From Rhipidocladum racemiflorum (lineage: Eukaryota; Streptophyta; Magnoliopsida; Poales; Poaceae), in contig CM070581.1 of NCBI GenBank assembly GCA_036346355.1, positions 9,796,001 to 9,860,000 on the forward strand: 64,000 bases of DNA, written 5' to 3'. Positions 60,043 to 64,000 of the stretch are shown in pieces (within the stretch, counting starts at the first letter, position 1; each line of letters opens with the position of its first letter). A program made the position numbers and the translations under genes. The notes beneath the pieces were generated by a model. That model saw nothing but the letters and a program-made list of their open reading frames with translations, had not been told where the DNA came from and did no database searches.

Positions 60043-60270
60043 AGCCAGCCGCTCACCTGGCTCGAGGCGACCAAAGACCGAGGGGAGGAGAGGTACCTCT
60101 TCAGTCTTCGAACGCCTACTGGCTTCCGGTCCACTCGAATGAGTTGGTCTTCTTCAACAACTTGAAGAAGGGTAGGCTTTTCTCCCAAGTCGGGCCATGA
60201 ACCGACCAAGGGAGGCCAAAGCGACAAAGGCATTGCAGCTTGCTTGAGCCGAGTAGGTGGTCGCATCCGC

Positions 60271-61020
60271 TCAATCGCTTCTATCTTCTCCGGTTGACCT
60301 CGATTCCGCTACCGAGACCAGAAATCCGAGTAACTTCCCGGACGAGACGCCAAACACGCACTTCTCAGGATTCAATTTTAGACAGTAATTTCTGAGGCGG
60401 GAGAATGTCTCTTCCAGGTCCTGGACAAGCTCATCGGCCTTCTTTGTCTTTACTACCAGGTCGTCAACATACACTTCAAGGTTCTTCCCGATTTGAGGCC
60501 CGAATACAATGTGCATGGCCCGCTGGTAAGTAGAGCCAGCATTCTTCAGCTCGAAGGGCATCCGGACATAGCAATATACACCGAGAGGAGTCATAAAAGC
60601 AGTCTTCTCTTCATCTTCCCGCGCCATGCTGATCTGATGATAGCCGGAGTAGGCGTCCAGGAAGCACAAAGCTTCGCACCCTGCCGTGGAGTCGACGACA
60701 ATGTCTATCCGCGGCAGAGGGTACGGGTCCTTGGGGCAGGCTTTGTTGAGGTCAGTGAAGTCGATGCACATTCGCCACTTCCCGTTGGACTTCCTTACGA
60801 GCATGGGATTGGCCAGCCACTCCGGGTAGGTGGCCTCCCGCACAATCTTGGCACACAAAAGCTTCTACACTTCGTCCCGAATGGCATCCTGCCTCTCTGG
60901 CGCCTGCCGCCGGATCTTCTGCCGAACCGGGTGCGCTCCAGGGAGCGTTACCAATCGGTGCTAGATCACCTCCCTAGGGACCCCGGTCATTTCTGATGGT
61001 TCCCAGGCGAACACATCCAG
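60271..61020 (-). pseudogene. Reverse transcriptase of the gypsy element
   Basis: The open part (60858-60271) has YPEWLANPMLVRKSNGKWRM, FLDAYSGYHQI and the catalytic YVDD in EVYVDDLVVKTKKADE. Upstream the frame continues (RQDAIRDEV) into a TAG at about 60866, and downstream it shifts after GKLLGFLVS. The active-site residues themselves are intact. Confidence 0.85.
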
Positions 61021-61021
61021 G

Positions 61022-62083
61022 TTAGACCGGAGGAAGGTGACGAGCGCGCCTTCCTATTTGGCGCTGAGGTCGGTGCCGATCTTCACGACCTTGCCCGAGC
61101 CATCCTCGCCCACGGGGACCGCCTTCACCTCGCCCGAAGGTCCGGCGGCGCGGCCACGACCGAGATGCCCGAGTCGTCCTTATCGCCTTGTGCCCGTGTG
61201 GTGCCGGCCAGTCTCGCACTGCTTGTTCGAGGCGCAGAGCTTCCAGTCTATCCACCCTCACCGTGATTGGGCCCCCAGGCCCAGGGATCTTCACCAGCAT
61301 GTAGGCGTCGTGAGCGACTGCTATAAATTTGACCAGAGCTGGACGGCCAAGCAGAGCGTTGTAGGGGAGGTCGAAGTCGGCGACCTCGAAGTTGACCAGC
61401 TCTGTTCGGAAGTTCTCCGCACTTCCGAATGTAACAGGCAGCTGGACCTGCCCCAGGGGCAAGAGGCCTACCCCGGGGGCAACTCCGTAGAAAAGTGGGG
61501 CCGGGCGCAGCTCCTCATACGATATTTGGAGCGCCTGGTACGCCTCGACGGACAGTAGGTTGATGGCGCTGCCTCCGTCAACAAGGACCCGCCCGAGCTT
61601 CGCATTGCGAACCGTGGGGGAGACCACGATTGGGAGATGGCCCGGGTCGGAAGTATTCTCCGGGTGGTCGGCCCACGAAAGTGATCGGTCGTTCGACCAC
61701 TTCGCCGCCTGCTCGCCAGAGCCGACATGGCGGCGCAAACTCGCCTCGAATCTCGCTTGTATCGCGAAGTTCGATGAGTAGGTAGCCGAGCCACCATGAA
61801 TGAACGCCACCGTATGCTCACTTTCTTTGGAAAGCCCGGAGCTGGTCTTCGTCGTCGTCGCCGCCATGGTCTTTCTCGGCGTTTCTTGAGCCGCCTCTCT
61901 ACCGCTTTGGACACAACTTGGCGATCCTCCAAGTCGTGCCCACTCGTTCGGTGGATGGGGCAATAAGGTTTGCCCCGTCGTCTTCGCGGGGTGAGCAGCG
62001 GTCCTCGCGGTCACCGCTACTGGTCCCGGCCACCCCTTCTGGTCCTGGTCGCCACGACGCCGGCTTGGCTTCCGGCTCGGCAA
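61022..62083 (-). pseudogene. Protease region of the gypsy element
   Basis: VLVDGGSAINLLSVEAYQAL (about 61595-61540) carries an Asp-Gly-Gly/Ser active site of the retropepsin type, followed by FEVADFDLPYNALLGRPALV, as in this lineage. It would cut Gag-Pol. The frame is open over 353 codons but probably shifts near its C-terminal end. Confidence 0.85.
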
Positions 62084-63452
62084 CGTAACTTCCCTGGTGG
62101 CGGCCTCCTTCCGCTTCTTCTTCTTCTTACGGTCGGAGGACTTGAGGTGCCGACGTCACTAGGGCCTAAGGCCTTGTCGTGCACTCCTGCCTCACGCCTG
62201 GCGCACTTGTGCGCCAGGGAGAATGCTTCGGAGGAGGTTGAGATGGTGCGGGTAGCCGTCTTCTCCCGCATCTTCTCGTCCCGACCCTCCTAACGCGATG
62301 ACTCTTGACGCTCGAGATCCGGGATCGTGGTTGGCGATGGGTGAACCGCCGGATGAACTCTCTCAGGGACTCCCCCTCCGTCTGTTCCAGAGCGTGGAGG
62401 TCATCTTCCACGCCTGGTTGAGCGTAGGAGCCCTGGAAATTGGCGACGAAGATGTCGCACAGCTCCTCCCACGAATGCACAGAGCCCCGCGGGAGGTTGA
62501 GTAGCCAAGACCGGGCGGAGCCCGTCAGCGATGTCGGGAGGTAGTTGGCCATAATCTTCTCGGACCCTCCCGCAGCGCGCACCACCGTGGTGTAGATTTG
62601 CAGGAACTCCTCTGGGTTGGTGGTGCCGTCGTATTTTTCGATGGAGGCGGGGCGGAATCTCTCCGGCCACGCAGCTTGCCGTAGACGGAGGGAGAACGCC
62701 TGGCATCCAACGTTGTAGGGGGAGGAGCGTTGCTCGCTAGCCCCTCGACCCTGAGACGGGGTCGAGGAGTGCGAGTCTACGCTCTCCTGGGAATCAGAGG
62801 GGGGAAGCCCCCTGTTGATCAGTAGGTCCCCGGGGGTTGGCGCGCCCGCGGCCTTCGCGGCGTCCCCTGAGGATGTGGCGTAGGTCGCCGTCGCGCTGGA
62901 ACCGCCTCTCGTACAGGCTAGCTCTCAGATCTTCGCGATCTCCCCTTGACTCAGGGGAACCGTGGGAAAAAGTGGAAGCGCGTGCATGTCCCCCTGTATC
63001 AGAGGGGGCTGCAACCAGGGCTCCCTTCCCCTTGTCCCGGACGTTGACGCCGGGAGAAGTTGTCGTGTGGCGGCTGGAACCCTGCGCTTCGGTCGCGCGT
63101 GCTCCTTGCCGCCACGTGCCGGAAGCCCCCGGCTGGGTTGCCGCCTCAACCTGCTGTTGGGCAGCATCGACTAGGACAGGCGATATCCGCGACCACGGGG
63201 TGGTGGGTGTCGCCTAGCCGGAATCGGAGGATGATCGAGGAGTAGCCAAGCCGCATGAAGGCTCCGCGCGGGGGTATCATCCCCCAGCATCAAGCGCCGT
63301 TGAACGGGCTGGCCCCCGGGCGCGGGGGCCATGCGCGTTCCTCCTGCGACCGAGGGATCCGGCCGACCCGGCGCCTTTCCCGGGCGCCGGGACCGGCTAC
63401 GGGCGCTGCTCTCCTCGGGTAGATTGCTGCGCTTGGAGTGCGACTCCGCCAT
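62017..63452 (-). pseudogene. Gag of the gypsy element
   Basis: ATG at 63452 (MAESHSKRSNLPEESSARSR) follows the primer-binding site by about 75 bases. The N-terminal part is low complexity and breaks at about 63171. The core lies at 62640-62290 (YLPTSLTGSARSWLLNLPRG, WEELCDIFVANFQGSYAQPG) and forms the particle shell in the intact family. A frameshift near 62280 separates it from DEKMREKTATRTISTSSEAF-like sequence downstream. Confidence 0.8.
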
Positions 63453-63526
63453 GCAAACAACCGCCCCTACTTCTTCGGAGCTTTAAGCGGGAAACGAAAG
63501 AAAGAGGGCAATCTAACCACCAAGAG

Positions 63527-63544
63527 CCCCTACCTGGCGCGCCA
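63527..63544 (-). other. Primer-binding site
   Basis: The minus strand reads TGGCGCGCCAGGTAGGGG one base after the 5' LTR end, the standard primer site of this gypsy group, where a host tRNA 3' end starts minus-strand synthesis. Confidence 0.85.
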
Positions 63545-63545
63545 C

Positions 63546-64000
63546 TGTCAGCGTACTAACCAACAGGCACCTCCGAATCGGGTGCTTGTGAGGTTTAGAC
63601 GGGGGGCTTTCGGAGCAATCGCCGGAGTAAGGAAGAAGGTCGATGTATCGGGGGAGCTCAGAAGAACGGGGACGCTCGGGTTTACCCAGGTTCGGCCCTC
63701 AGGAGTAAATGCTGACCCTAGTCACCTTCTCTTGCTATTACTTGCCCTGTGGGATATGAGCTGAGATCCTAACTTTAGAGAATGGAACATATCGTCAATG
63801 CATCGAACCCCTTCTCCCATGCATCCCGGCTCCCTTTTATACTTGGGCTGGCGGGGGCGCATGGGAGGCTTACACCGCAAGCCATACTCATTACACTGCC
63901 ACGGGCGCATTAAATGCGCCCATCACTGTCCTTACATCCTATTAAATGCCTGCCGCATCTATCACACCCAGCCGGCCGCACGCCCTACGCCGCTGTTCGT
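63546..64000 (-). repeat. 5' LTR of the gypsy element, cut by the window end
   Basis: It starts TGTCAGCGTACTAACC and matches 53169 onward closely for its visible 455 bases with scattered single differences and a few small indels (for example around 63690-63725). The part with the 55-base array lies outside the window. Confidence 0.9.

Larger units (their letters stand above)
53169..64000 (-). mobile_element. Ty3/gypsy LTR retrotransposon, nearly complete
   Basis: The order on the minus strand is 5' LTR (from 63546 out of the window), primer-binding site, Gag, protease, reverse transcriptase, RNase H, integrase, an opposite-strand gene, polypurine tract and 3' LTR (53169-54288). The two LTRs match over the 455 bases visible of the second, with scattered substitutions. 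Frameshifts and stops in pol make this copy non-autonomous. The left target site is GAGCT (53164-53168). Confidence 0.9.

Noticed and set aside
1..64000. CRISPR array, prophage or bacterial operon
   Set aside because: Regularly spaced repeats at the MULE ends are palindromic element termini with near-constant spacers, and every recognisable gene is plant nuclear or transposon-derived.

Overview
The window is nuclear DNA of a flowering plant, most likely a grass (Poaceae). It has no operons or bacterial signals. Its genes have GC-rich first exons and GT-AG introns, and it carries grass-type repeats: a Tourist-like MITE with a TAA target duplication, a small Helitron with TC...CTAG ends, CACTA-like and hAT-like elements, and Ty3/gypsy elements with a TGGCGCGCCA-type primer-binding site. 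The sequence alone does not fix the genus.

The one clearly intact protein gene is a five-exon copper amine oxidase on the minus strand (6829-10501, 692 codons, secretory signal, all catalytic residues present). A second copy at 46861-48413 keeps exons 2-5 with open frames and good splice sites but has lost exon 1. A DEAD-box RNA helicase (rice RH18-like, 27050-29932, minus) is dead. It has two Gln-to-stop changes, a hAT-like insertion, a lost segment around motif V and a truncated 3' end.

The rest is layered mobile DNA. From 0 to 6.7 kb lie non-coding and LTR-like remnants. From 11 to 20 kb lie a long inverted-repeat pair, two members of an A/T-rich degenerate repeat family, a solo LTR split by a Helitron, and MITEs. 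From 20 to 24.3 kb I see no gene, and 24.3-25.1 kb is a GC-rich stretch resembling a 5' exon. From 30004 to 36244 lies a complete Mutator-like element (MULE) with about 330-bp terminal inverted repeats and a near-perfect target duplication, inserted just upstream of the helicase ATG. It carries a decayed MULE transposase and a plant-mobile-domain (PMD) gene fragment. From 36.8 to 46.4 kb lies a composite of decayed Ty3/gypsy pieces: gag-protease, an LTR, RNase H-integrase, a gene on the opposite strand encoding a second PMD protein, a polypurine tract and a 3' LTR. From 49.2 to 53.2 kb lie hAT-like repeats, a Copia remnant and a perfect solo LTR (51504-52911). From 53169 to the window end lies a nearly complete Ty3/gypsy element on the minus strand, with its own opposite-strand gene (Transposase_28-like) behind a good TATA box.

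Most worth a second look are: the MULE termini, built from 17-bp imperfect palindromes spaced almost exactly 30 bp apart in mirrored order; the two gypsy elements carrying different antisense genes at the same place; PMD genes in both a MULE and a gypsy element; and the exon-1-less amine oxidase copy whose frames remain open.
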